Source: Candidatus Aphodomonas merdavium
Lineage (GTDB): Bacteria > Bacillota > Clostridia > Christensenellales > Aristaeellaceae
Reading direction: 5' to 3'
DNA length: 11,054 nucleotides
Assembly (NCBI GenBank): GCA_018715585.1
Contig: DVLH01000058.1
Coordinates: 1-11,054, forward strand
A program made the translations under genes and the position numbers. Of the stretch, positions 1 through 5,639 are shown piece by piece. Positions within the stretch are counted from its first letter, which is position 1, and every line of letters begins with the position of its first letter. A model generated the notes under the pieces. It ran no database searches and was not told where the DNA came from. It was given only the letters and a program-made list of their open reading frames with translations.

Positions 1-60
1 ACCGCCGGCCAGCCTGGGATTGGCATATTTCCGCGAGGAACGTTGACGCGGAGCGATAAA
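1..60 (+). other. Possible 3' end of an upstream gene, unidentified
   Basis: The window opens inside what may be the last codons of a plus-strand gene, because a good intrinsic terminator follows at 70-102. Two frames are open from the left edge and stop before that hairpin. One ends in TGA at 44-46 with a tail reading PPASLGLAYFREER. The other ends in TAA at 57-59 with a tail reading RRPAWDWHISARNVDAER. Neither tail is long enough to name a family, and I cannot choose between them with confidence; the first looks slightly more protein-like. Confidence 0.3.
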
Positions 61-69
61 AGCGCCTTG

Positions 70-102
70 CTGCCCGGCTGCTTATGTTGCCGGGCAGTTT
101 TT
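70..102 (+). terminator. Intrinsic terminator of the upstream unit
   Basis: A perfect 9-bp stem, CTGCCCGGC (70-78) with GCCGGGCAG (89-97), encloses a 10-base loop and is followed at once by five T residues (98-102). This is a textbook rho-independent terminator on the plus strand. It separates whatever ends before position 60 from the small membrane-protein gene at 148. Confidence 0.85.
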
Positions 103-147
103 CCATACGGAGGGGTATGAGCATTCGAGAAAGGAAAGAAGGATTTA

Positions 148-360
148 ATGCTTTGGAGCATCTTTGCCGGCATTGTTATGATGGCGCTGGGGATTTTGCT
201 TTTTTGTAAGCCCGCGTTTTTTTGGAGCATAACAGAACAGTGGAAGTCTTATGACGCGACGGAGCCGTCGGATCTGTACTTGTTAAACGCAAAAATCGGA
301 GGGGCCGCGTTTGCTTTGGTGGGCGCCGCGGCGATTGTTTTGCCGTTTTTCCTTAGATAA
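148..360 (+). CDS. Small two-helix membrane protein, function unknown
   Basis: This gene encodes a 70-residue protein of unknown function. Two hydrophobic segments are visible, about residues 3-24 (starting WSIFAGIVMMALGILLF) and 50-69 (IGGAAFALVGAAAIVLPFFL). They are joined by a polar loop containing EQWKSYDATEPSDLYLLNAK. The EPSDLY followed by a Gly-Gly-led second helix resembles short DUF6199-like membrane proteins of Firmicutes, but I hold that family call loosely. There is no cleavable signal peptide. The start is supported by an AGAAGGA ribosome binding site a few bases upstream of ATG. The gene stands alone: a terminator lies upstream and a possible one downstream (382-409), so it is probably monocistronic. 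No promoter was convincingly found for it. Confidence 0.7.
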   Translation: MLWSIFAGIVMMALGILLFCKPAFFWSITEQWKSYDATEPSDLYLLNAKIGGAAFALVGAAAIVLPFFLR

Positions 361-613
361 CGAGTGCGCCCGCTTTCTTTGCCGTCCGGGCAATGGGCGA
401 CGGAATTTTACAAACCCATTTGTCTATTGTGAAAAAGCGCTTTGGCCGCTTTCTTTGGCATTTGAGCAGCGGGCAAGAGCACGGGCACCAGGAAAAGAGT
501 GGCGCCGATAGAGGAAAAATGGCGTAGCAACCGCGTTTGATTTCCGCATGGCAGCACTCGCTTTGCCGCATAATGCCGCGAATATGCCGGCAAAATGTTT
601 TCTTCCTTACCCT
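361..613. other. Intergenic stretch without a convincing gene
   Basis: About 250 bases separate the small membrane-protein gene from the promoter of the next operon. Short open frames exist on both strands, but none has a ribosome binding site or a recognisable product. The only structure I see is a possible weak terminator at 382-409. Around 565-592 the short unit ATGCCG recurs irregularly (GCCGCATAATGCCGCGAATATGCCGGC), which I regard as incidental. Confidence 0.5.
382..409 (+). terminator. Possible weak terminator after the small membrane-protein gene
   Basis: CCGTC (382-386) pairs with GACGG (399-403) across a 12-base loop that may close further with a bulge, followed by AATTTTA. The stem is short and the T-run brief, so this is only a candidate, though its position 22 bases after the stop codon fits. 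Confidence 0.4.
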
Positions 614-641
614 TTTAGAAAGCGCCGAACTACGGTATAAT
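614..641 (+). promoter_or_regulatory. Sigma-A-type promoter of the DUF2148-trmB-rluA-ade operon
   Basis: A perfect -10 box TATAAT lies at 636-641. Sixteen bases upstream is TTTAGA (614-619), a 4-of-6 match to TTGACA. Transcription would start near 648, giving a leader of roughly 45 bases before the ATG at 695. The leader contains an AGGAGG ribosome binding site but no visible riboswitch or operator. Confidence 0.65.
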
Positions 642-694
642 GAAAGGGGAACGTTGGCTTTGGCAGCATTATCCGTCCGAAGGAGGAAATGGCT

Positions 695-1228
695 ATGTTC
701 ATCTCTGCAAGAGAATTAGAAGAAAAAGCTGCGCTGGACGCCGCCGCAAGGATCGTTGCAGCGGTGCGCACTGCGCCTAAGACAAAAGGCGTGGACATCA
801 TTCGCACCTGCGTGCTCACGGACGAGCACAAGGAACGGCTGGCGCGCAAAATGGAAGAACTGGGACAAGAGCTCCATTATGATTTTTTCCTGCGGGACGC
901 AAAAAATTTGGACGCCGCGGCCGCGGTTGTGCTGATTGCCGCGCAGGAAAAACGCGCGGGGCTTGGCGAGGGATGCTCCTATTGCCATTTTGCCGGCTGT
1001 GATGCCTGCGCGCAGGCGGGAGGGCTGTGTGCGTTCAATGCGATGGACGTGGGCATTGCGCTGGGCAGCGCCGCTGCGATGGCGGCGGATTTGCGTGTCG
1101 ACAGCCGGATCATGTTCAGCATTGGCCGCGCAGCGATGGCGCTTGGCCTCCCATTTGAAGGAGCAACGCTCGTTGTCGGCCTCCCCATCAGCGTTAGTGG
1201 CAAGAGCCCGTTTTTCGACCGCAAATAA
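695..1228 (+). CDS. DUF2148 ferredoxin-domain protein, function unknown
   Basis: This 177-residue cytosolic protein belongs to the family described as uncharacterised proteins containing a ferredoxin domain (DUF2148, COG4739). The hallmark is the cysteine cluster GEGCSYCHFAGCDAC, continuing to AQAGGLC, at about residues 92-112. Its spacing is C-x2-C-x4-C-x2-C-x6-C (Cys 94, 97, 102, 105, 112), well suited to binding an Fe-S cluster. It is followed by the alanine/glycine-rich stretch MDVGIALGSAAAMAADL and the VDSRIMFSIGRAA segment typical of the family. An in-frame ATG at 689 lies only 2 bases after AGGAGG (681-686), so the ATG at 695, with 8-base spacing, is the likelier start. The gene is first in a four-gene operon with two RNA-modification genes and ade. 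No substrate or partner is known to me, and neighbours give no clear clue. Confidence 0.85.
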   Translation: MFISARELEEKAALDAAARIVAAVRTAPKTKGVDIIRTCVLTDEHKERLARKMEELGQELHYDFFLRDAKNLDAAAAVVLIAAQEKRAGLGEGCSYCHFAGCDACAQAGGLCAFNAMDVGIALGSAAAMAADLRVDSRIMFSIGRAAMALGLPFEGATLVVGLPISVSGKSPFFDRK

Positions 1229-1249
1229 TGCCGGGAGGTTCTTTGCCGC

Positions 1250-1996
1250 ATGCACATGCGAAAGAAAAAATGGGCTGAAAATGAGCTTGCTTCCTGCCCT
1301 TTTTATTTTGATTCCGCCCGGGCGCTTTCCGGCCGTTGGCGCGCGCTTTTCGCGCATGCGGGCGAGCTGCATGCGGAGCTGGGCTGTGGTAAATGCGTCT
1401 CCACGGCGCTTTTAGCGCGAGAAACGCCCGGCATCAACTATGTTGCTCTGGATCTCTCGCGCGATATGCTTGCCGTCGCCCGCCGCAACATTGTCGCAGC
1501 CTATCGGGAAACGCCCGTAAACAATATCGTTTTAAGCTGTCATAATTTGCTTTACGTCCAACAGATTTTTTCCCCTGCGGACGCGGTAGACCGGCTGTAT
1601 ATCAACTTTTGCAACCCATGGGATCAGAAAATACACCATGAGCGCCGCCGGCTGGTTCACACGCGCCAGCTGTTGCAATATCGCACGTTTCTCAAGCCCG
1701 GCGCGCAGCTGTACTTTAAAACAGACAACGACGCGCTGTTTGACGCTGCGCTCGGCTACCTCGACGAAAGCGGCTTTTCCGTCTCGTTCCTCACGCGCGA
1801 TCTGTATCAAAGTGGCTATGCGCCCAACTACCCGACGGAGCACGAGCTGCGCTTTGCCGCGGCTGGCGTGCCGATCAAGTTTTTACAAGCCGTCATGCAA
1901 CCGCTCGCGCCGGAACGGGAACGGGTGCTTCGCGTGCGCTGGCTTGGCGATGAAGCGACGCAGCGCCGTATTTTGCAGCCGGAGGCAGCCCAATGA
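1250..1996 (+). CDS. trmB: tRNA (guanine-N7-)-methyltransferase TrmB
   Basis: TrmB uses S-adenosylmethionine to methylate N7 of guanosine 46 in the tRNA variable loop. The 248-residue protein has the family landmarks in order. MRKKKWAENEL lies at the N-terminus, and the SAM-binding motif I region LGCGK is at residues 44-48. INFCNPW is at 118-124 (the DPW-type loop, with Asn), FKTDN at 156-160, and TEHELRF followed by GVPI at 196-209 as the C-terminal signature. Motif I reads GCGKC where most homologues have GCGKG, so Cys49 replaces a glycine. The gene begins 21 bases after the DUF2148 stop. A GGAGG at 1234-1238 is 11 bases from ATG 1250; an in-frame ATG at 1256 is also possible but would be farther away. 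The 3' end overlaps the pseudouridine synthase gene by four bases (ATGA), indicating co-transcription and possible translational coupling. Confidence 0.92.
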   Translation: MHMRKKKWAENELASCPFYFDSARALSGRWRALFAHAGELHAELGCGKCVSTALLARETPGINYVALDLSRDMLAVARRNIVAAYRETPVNNIVLSCHNLLYVQQIFSPADAVDRLYINFCNPWDQKIHHERRRLVHTRQLLQYRTFLKPGAQLYFKTDNDALFDAALGYLDESGFSVSFLTRDLYQSGYAPNYPTEHELRFAAAGVPIKFLQAVMQPLAPERERVLRVRWLGDEATQRRILQPEAAQ

Positions 1997-2976
1997 AAGA
2001 GATTATCGCAGACCTGCGGGCCGAAAACAGCCGGTTAGACCGCTACATTGCCTCCGCCTTTGGGCGGATTTCCATCGCCCAGGCGCAAAAGTTGATTCGT
2101 CAAAAAAACATTCGGCTCAACGGCAAGCATCCGCCGCTCAACGCGCGCGTACACCAAGGGGACGCTGTTCGGCTTTACGTGCCCGACGAGCTTTTAGCGC
2201 CACCAGAAAAAAAGCCCGATCCGTTTTATGCCGCTTTTCGTTGGAAGCTATCCATTGTCTATGAGGACGAACACCTGCTTTTGGTCGACAAGCGCCCTGG
2301 CCTTCTCTGCCATGCGGACCGCAACGAGAAAGTCAACTCGCTCATCCACCATGTCCGCGCCTATCTGTACCAAACCGGCGCATGGGATCCCGCCGTTTCC
2401 CCGTTTGCGCCTTCGTTATGCAACCGCATCGACCGCTTCACCGGTGGCATTGTCATCGCAGCTAAGACGCGGGAAGCCCTTGCGGCCGTCAATCAAAAAA
2501 TCCGCGACCATGAAATCCGCAAGCTTTATCTGTGCATTGTGCACGGCCGTATGCCCTCCGCCCACGGCACGCTCAGCGGTTATCTTGCCAAAACGCCCGG
2601 CGGCCGGCGCGTACAGGTGCTGGCCCAGTGCGTTCCCGGCGCACAAAGCGCCCTAACAAGCTATCGTACGCTTTCCCAGCGGGATGGCCTTTCGCTCCTG
2701 GAGTGTGAGTTATTTACCGGCCGAACCCATCAGATTCGCGCGCAGCTGGCTGCCTGTGGCCATCCGCTGCTGGGCGACGGACAGTATGGCAGCGCAGATG
2801 AATGTCGCGCCTTTCAAGCGCTATACGCCTATTGCATCCGCTTTGCTTTCACGTCGGACGCAGGCCCGCTTGCTTCGCTCAACGGCCGCCGCTTTCAAGT
2901 GCGCTCCGTTCCGTTCGTGAAGGAATATTTCCCAGATTTTGCAGCAGAACAAGGAGGTTCCCCCCATGAAGCATAA
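1993..2976 (+). CDS. RluA-family pseudouridine synthase
   Basis: This enzyme isomerises uridine to pseudouridine in rRNA or tRNA. The 327-residue protein has an N-terminal S4 RNA-binding domain at about residues 13-65 (NSRLDRYIASAFGRISIAQA, then IRLNG). A catalytic domain of the RluA type begins near residue 85. The catalytic motif is NRIDRFTGGIVIAAKT, with the nucleophilic Asp at residue 147. It is a variant of the HRLDxxTSG motif of RluA/RluC/RluD. The later signatures KLYLCIVHG and GRTHQIRAQLAACGHPLLGD are clear. Exact target uridines cannot be read from sequence, so no rluA/C/D symbol is assigned. The start overlaps the trmB stop (ATGA), with GGAGG at 1981-1985 placed 7 bases upstream. 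The 3' end overlaps the start of ade by 11 bases. Confidence 0.9.
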   Translation: MKEIIADLRAENSRLDRYIASAFGRISIAQAQKLIRQKNIRLNGKHPPLNARVHQGDAVRLYVPDELLAPPEKKPDPFYAAFRWKLSIVYEDEHLLLVDKRPGLLCHADRNEKVNSLIHHVRAYLYQTGAWDPAVSPFAPSLCNRIDRFTGGIVIAAKTREALAAVNQKIRDHEIRKLYLCIVHGRMPSAHGTLSGYLAKTPGGRRVQVLAQCVPGAQSALTSYRTLSQRDGLSLLECELFTGRTHQIRAQLAACGHPLLGDGQYGSADECRAFQALYAYCIRFAFTSDAGPLASLNGRRFQVRSVPFVKEYFPDFAAEQGGSPHEA

Positions 2977-4648
2977 CCGCATCCTTTCCGTGGCGCTTGG
3001 CGACGAGCGCGCAGACCTTGTGCTCAAAAATGCACAATACCTTAACGTGTTCACCTGCGAATTTTTGCGCGGTGACATTGCCGTCACAGGCGGGCGCATT
3101 GCAGGCATCGGCTCTTACCGCGGCAAGGAAGAGGTGGATTGCACGGGCAAGACCGTCGTTCCCGGCCTGATTGATGGCCATATTCACCTGGAAAGCTCGC
3201 TGATTTCTCCCGCACAGTTCGCACGTGCCGCCGTAGCGCACGGGACGACCGCGCTGGTAACGGATCCGCACGAGATCGCCAACGTCTGCGGCGAAAGCGG
3301 GATACAATACATGCTGCGCGCTACGCGTTCCCTGCCGTTGGACGTGTATTTCATGGTTTCCTCCTGCGTGCCCTGTTCGCCTTTTGATGAAAACGGCTGT
3401 ACGCTCGGCGTGGAAACCATCCGCAGCTTCTTGACGCAGGAACGCGTGTTAGGCCTTGCGGAAATGATGAACTATCCCGGCGTCGTCGCAGGCGACAGGG
3501 AAGCGCTGGAGAAAATCGAATGTGCTCTTGCACAGGGCGGCGTGGTAGACGGCCATGCTCCCACGCTCAGCGGCAAACAGCTCAACGCCTACGTTGCCTG
3601 CGGCATCAGCAGTGATCATGAAACCACAACGCTTGCCGAAGCGCTGGAAAAGCTTCGCCTGGGCCAGTGGATCATGATTCGCGAAGGGACGGCGGCCAAG
3701 AATCTACGCGCGCTTTTGCCTTTGCTGGAGGAAAATACGTTCCGCCGCTGTCTGTTCTGCTGTGACGACATTCATCCTGGCGAGTTGATGGCGCAAGGGC
3801 ACATTGACCGCATTGTCCGCAGTGCGATTGCGCAAGGCGTAAAGCCCGAGCGCGCCTATTGCTGCGCTTCCTACCATGCGGCGCTCCGCTTTGGCCTGGC
3901 AGGTATCGGCGCCATTGCACCGGGTTATGCGGCGGACTTAACATTGCTTGACGATGTAAGCAAGGCCGAGGTTGCCGCCGTCTATAAACGCGGCCGGTTG
4001 GTGGCGCAAGGCGGTGCGCTCACCGTCCCGCTGGAGGAGGAGACGCTCGCAAACCGCAAGGCCGTGCTGGGAACGGTGCGCCTCAAGGATTTCAGCGTGC
4101 AAAGCCTTGATACGCACGGCCGTCCGCTGCCCGTTATCGGTCTGGTGCCCCATCAGCTCGTCACCACCAAGGAAGGCACCGCCTCTGCCGCGGGCGACGG
4201 CCTGCTCAAGCTTGCCGTCATCGAGCGCCACAAGGCAACCGGCCATATCGGCATTTGCTACCTCAAAGGTTACGGGCTCCGCTCCGGCGCCGTTGCCACC
4301 ACCGTTGCGCACGATTCCCACAACATTATCGTCACCGGCACAAACGACGGCGACATGGCCCGCGCCGTCCTGCGCCTGCAAGAGACAGGCGGCGGTATGG
4401 TTTTGGCCGATCATGGGGAGATTGTCTGCGAGCTGCCGTTGCCGCTTGCCGGCTTGATGTGCGATCTGGACGCCGAAACGGCGCAGCAACGATTGACGGA
4501 TCTTAAACAGGCGGCCTATGCTTTGGGCGTCAGTGACGGCGTTGATCCTTTTATGACGCTTTCCTTCATGAGCCTTCCCGTCATTCCGCATATCAAGCTG
4601 ACGACGCTGGGCGCGGTGGATGTTGACGCTTTCCGGCTGCTGCCCTGA
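2966..4648 (+). CDS. ade: Adenine deaminase AdeC
   Basis: Adenine deaminase converts adenine to hypoxanthine and ammonia in purine salvage. It is a metal-dependent amidohydrolase of the cytosol. The 560-residue protein has the metal-binding GHIHLESS motif at about residues 71-78. DPHEIANVCG follows at 100-109, GHAP at 196-199, SSDHET at 215-220, CCDDIHP at 265-271, and the IAPGYAADLTLLDD segment closes the barrel domain. The C-terminal adenine-deaminase domain includes VTGTNDGDMARAV. Length is close to the family's usual 570-600. An in-frame ATG at 2939 exists, but ATG 2966 follows AAGGAGG (2951-2957) with ideal 8-base spacing. From there the protein starts MKHNRILSVALGDERADLVL, so 2966 is preferred. 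It is last in the operon and overlaps the preceding gene by 11 bases. About 330 bases that do not look coding and a terminator follow it. Confidence 0.93.
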   Translation: MKHNRILSVALGDERADLVLKNAQYLNVFTCEFLRGDIAVTGGRIAGIGSYRGKEEVDCTGKTVVPGLIDGHIHLESSLISPAQFARAAVAHGTTALVTDPHEIANVCGESGIQYMLRATRSLPLDVYFMVSSCVPCSPFDENGCTLGVETIRSFLTQERVLGLAEMMNYPGVVAGDREALEKIECALAQGGVVDGHAPTLSGKQLNAYVACGISSDHETTTLAEALEKLRLGQWIMIREGTAAKNLRALLPLLEENTFRRCLFCCDDIHPGELMAQGHIDRIVRSAIAQGVKPERAYCCASYHAALRFGLAGIGAIAPGYAADLTLLDDVSKAEVAAVYKRGRLVAQGGALTVPLEEETLANRKAVLGTVRLKDFSVQSLDTHGRPLPVIGLVPHQLVTTKEGTASAAGDGLLKLAVIERHKATGHIGICYLKGYGLRSGAVATTVAHDSHNIIVTGTNDGDMARAVLRLQETGGGMVLADHGEIVCELPLPLAGLMCDLDAETAQQRLTDLKQAAYALGVSDGVDPFMTLSFMSLPVIPHIKLTTLGAVDVDAFRLLP

Positions 4649-4678
4649 TCCTTCAGTATCCTTTTCATGCGTGTTGCC

Positions 4679-4915
4679 GTGCAGGGTTCGTGCTTTACCG
4701 GTACGGGCCTTCATGCAGCGAAGGAAACAGATTGCACGCTGCTGGAAAATGCCGATCAATCTGCGGTTGCCGTAGAAAAGATTCCCCAATGGCGGAGAAC
4801 TGCGCTTTATGTCCCAGCATGGCGCAAAATCCGTCTCAGCCGGTTTGGTTGGAGGGCTACGAACCTCTAGGCAAGCACGAACTCAGCGGCATGCGGACTG
4901 GACTTAACCCTGCAC
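4679..4915 (+). ncRNA. Candidate structured RNA downstream of ade, family unidentified
   Basis: The interval between ade and the terminator at 4979 holds a nested set of complementary segments. Closing helix: GTGCAGGGTT (4679-4688) with AACCCTGCAC (4906-4915), 10 bp. Next: CGTGCTT (4689-4695) with AAGCACG (4873-4879), 7 bp, or 9 bp if it borrows TT at 4687-4688. Then ACCGGT (4697-4702) with GCCGGT (4839-4844), including one G-U. Inside lie hairpins CCTTC/GAAGG (4708-4712/4720-4724), CAGATTG/CAATCTG (4728-4734/4757-4763), CGGTT/AACTG (4764-4768/4798-4802, one G-U) and GCGC/GCGC (about 4802-4805/4822-4825, competing for one base). A small side hairpin may sit in 4883-4901. The wobble pairs favour the plus strand. 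No own promoter is evident, so it may be the 3' part of the ade transcript. A known clostridial RNA such as the raiA motif is possible, but I cannot confirm it from memory. Confidence 0.55.
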
Positions 4916-4978
4916 AGGGGAGTTTTCCAGTATGTTTGCTTATTCCGGCTGGGCCAAAGGGGTATGGGGGGTTTATTA

Positions 4979-5009
4979 CAAAAGCCCGCCTAACACAGGC
5001 GGGCTTTTG
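4979..5009. terminator. Strong bidirectional terminator between ade/RNA and rpiB
   Basis: CAAAAGCCCGCCT (4979-4991) pairs perfectly with AGGCGGGCTTTTG (4997-5009) over 13 bp with a five-base loop. The A-run on the left and T-run on the right make it work in both directions. It serves the rightward ade transcript and the leftward rpiB transcript, which converge here. Confidence 0.88.
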
Positions 5010-5055
5010 CAATGCGCTGAAAACGGGAGATCACTGCGCTTTCAGCTTTTCAATC

Positions 5056-5508
5056 TTATTCGATCGACTCACCGCGCTCCAGTGCGCTGATCATATCCAC
5101 GCGCAGGCGATGACGCCCTCCTTCAAACTCGGTGGAAAGGAAATATTCCAGGATCATTTTAGCAAGCTCCGGGCCGATGACGCGCGCGCCGAGCGCAAGC
5201 ATGTTGGCGTCGTTGTGCAGGCGCGTGTATTTGGCCGTGTAGCAATCGCTGCACAGCGCGCAGCGGATGCCTTTAATCTTGTTTGCCGAGAGCGATACGC
5301 CCACGCCCGTGCCGCAAATGACGACGCCGCGATCTACTTCGCCGCTTGCAACCATGCGCGCCGCGCGCGCGGCATAGATAGGGTAGTGGTTTGGTTCGCC
5401 CTCGTGCACACCGCAATCAATGCACTCATGGCCAAGCTGTGCTGCGTGTTCCATCAGCGCTTTTTTTAGCGCCACAGCGCTATTGTCGCATCCAAAGGCA
5501 AGTTTCAT
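5056..5508 (-). CDS. rpiB: Ribose 5-phosphate isomerase B (RpiB/LacAB family)
   Basis: RpiB interconverts ribose 5-phosphate and ribulose 5-phosphate in the non-oxidative pentose phosphate pathway. The 150-residue protein has the catalytic loop ICGTGVGVSLSANK with Cys65 and Thr67. RLHNDANMLALGARVIG follows, with His98 equivalent to His99 of E. coli RpiB. The C-terminal FEGGRHRLRVDMI carries arginines that in the family contact the phosphate. The N-terminus reads GCDNSAVALK, so Asn9 stands where the commonly described enzymes have the His of GCDH. An upstream in-frame ATG at 5557-5559 would add 17 unlikely residues. ATG 5506-5508 is preferred because AGGAG (5517-5521) is 8 bases upstream and the protein then starts directly at the first beta strand. 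Other sugar-phosphate isomerases of the LacA/LacB type are an alternative specificity. Confidence 0.88.
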   Translation of the reverse strand: MKLAFGCDNSAVALKKALMEHAAQLGHECIDCGVHEGEPNHYPIYAARAARMVASGEVDRGVVICGTGVGVSLSANKIKGIRCALCSDCYTAKYTRLHNDANMLALGARVIGPELAKMILEYFLSTEFEGGRHRLRVDMISALERGESIE

Positions 5509-5550
5509 AGGCTTCTCTCCTCGCATGTCGGTAAATCCCCGGCGGCATTC

Positions 5551-5573
5551 CGGCTGCACCTCGAGTGTAGCCG
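5551..5573 (-). other. Hairpin in the rpiB 5' leader
   Basis: CGGCT (5551-5555) pairs with AGCCG (5569-5573), and CAC (5557-5559) with GTG (5565-5567, sharing the CTCGAG centre). One mismatched pair lies between the two segments. The element lies in the predicted untranslated leader of rpiB (about 5509-5592). It lacks a T-run, so it is not a terminator. It may stabilise the leader or be incidental. Confidence 0.35.
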
Positions 5574-5598
5574 CCTAGCACGCCCGTATAGCATTTTC

Positions 5599-5627
5599 AT
5601 TATAAAGTCGCGTGCGGCAAAAGGCAA
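5599..5627 (-). promoter_or_regulatory. Sigma-A-type promoter of rpiB
   Basis: On the minus strand TTGCCT (5622-5627, 4 of 6 to TTGACA) is followed by exactly 17 bases and a perfect TATAAT (5599-5604). The start of transcription would be near 5592, giving rpiB a leader of about 84 bases. The -35 box starts only 13 bases past the trxB-like stop codon, so rpiB has its own promoter even though read-through from the met genes remains possible. Confidence 0.72.
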
Positions 5628-5639
5628 GAACCGGAAAGA

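Noticed and set aside
689..694. ATG at 689 as start of the DUF2148 gene
   Set aside because: It leaves only 2 bases after AGGAGG; the ATG at 695 has normal 8-base spacing.
911..935. CCGCGGCCGCGG palindrome
   Set aside because: It sits within alanine-rich codons of the DUF2148 gene and is a by-product of GC-rich codon use.
716..1372. Minus-strand open frame of 218 codons
   Set aside because: It is antisense to the DUF2148 and trmB genes and has no supporting signals.
3938..4789. Minus-strand open frame of 283 codons
   Set aside because: It is antisense to ade, shows no family signature and has no promoter or ribosome binding site.
4667..4870. Plus-strand 67-codon frame after ade
   Set aside because: No Shine-Dalgarno precedes the ATG, the product resembles nothing known to me, and the interval is better explained by base pairing.
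4679..4915. Assignment of the RNA candidate to RNase P, 6S, SRP RNA or tmRNA
   Set aside because: The conserved sequence marks of RNase P, SRP and tmRNA are missing, and the branched layout does not fit the long rod of 6S RNA.
4690..5469. Plus-strand open frame of 259 codons
   Set aside because: It runs through the candidate RNA, straight through a strong terminator and antisense to rpiB, with no domain.
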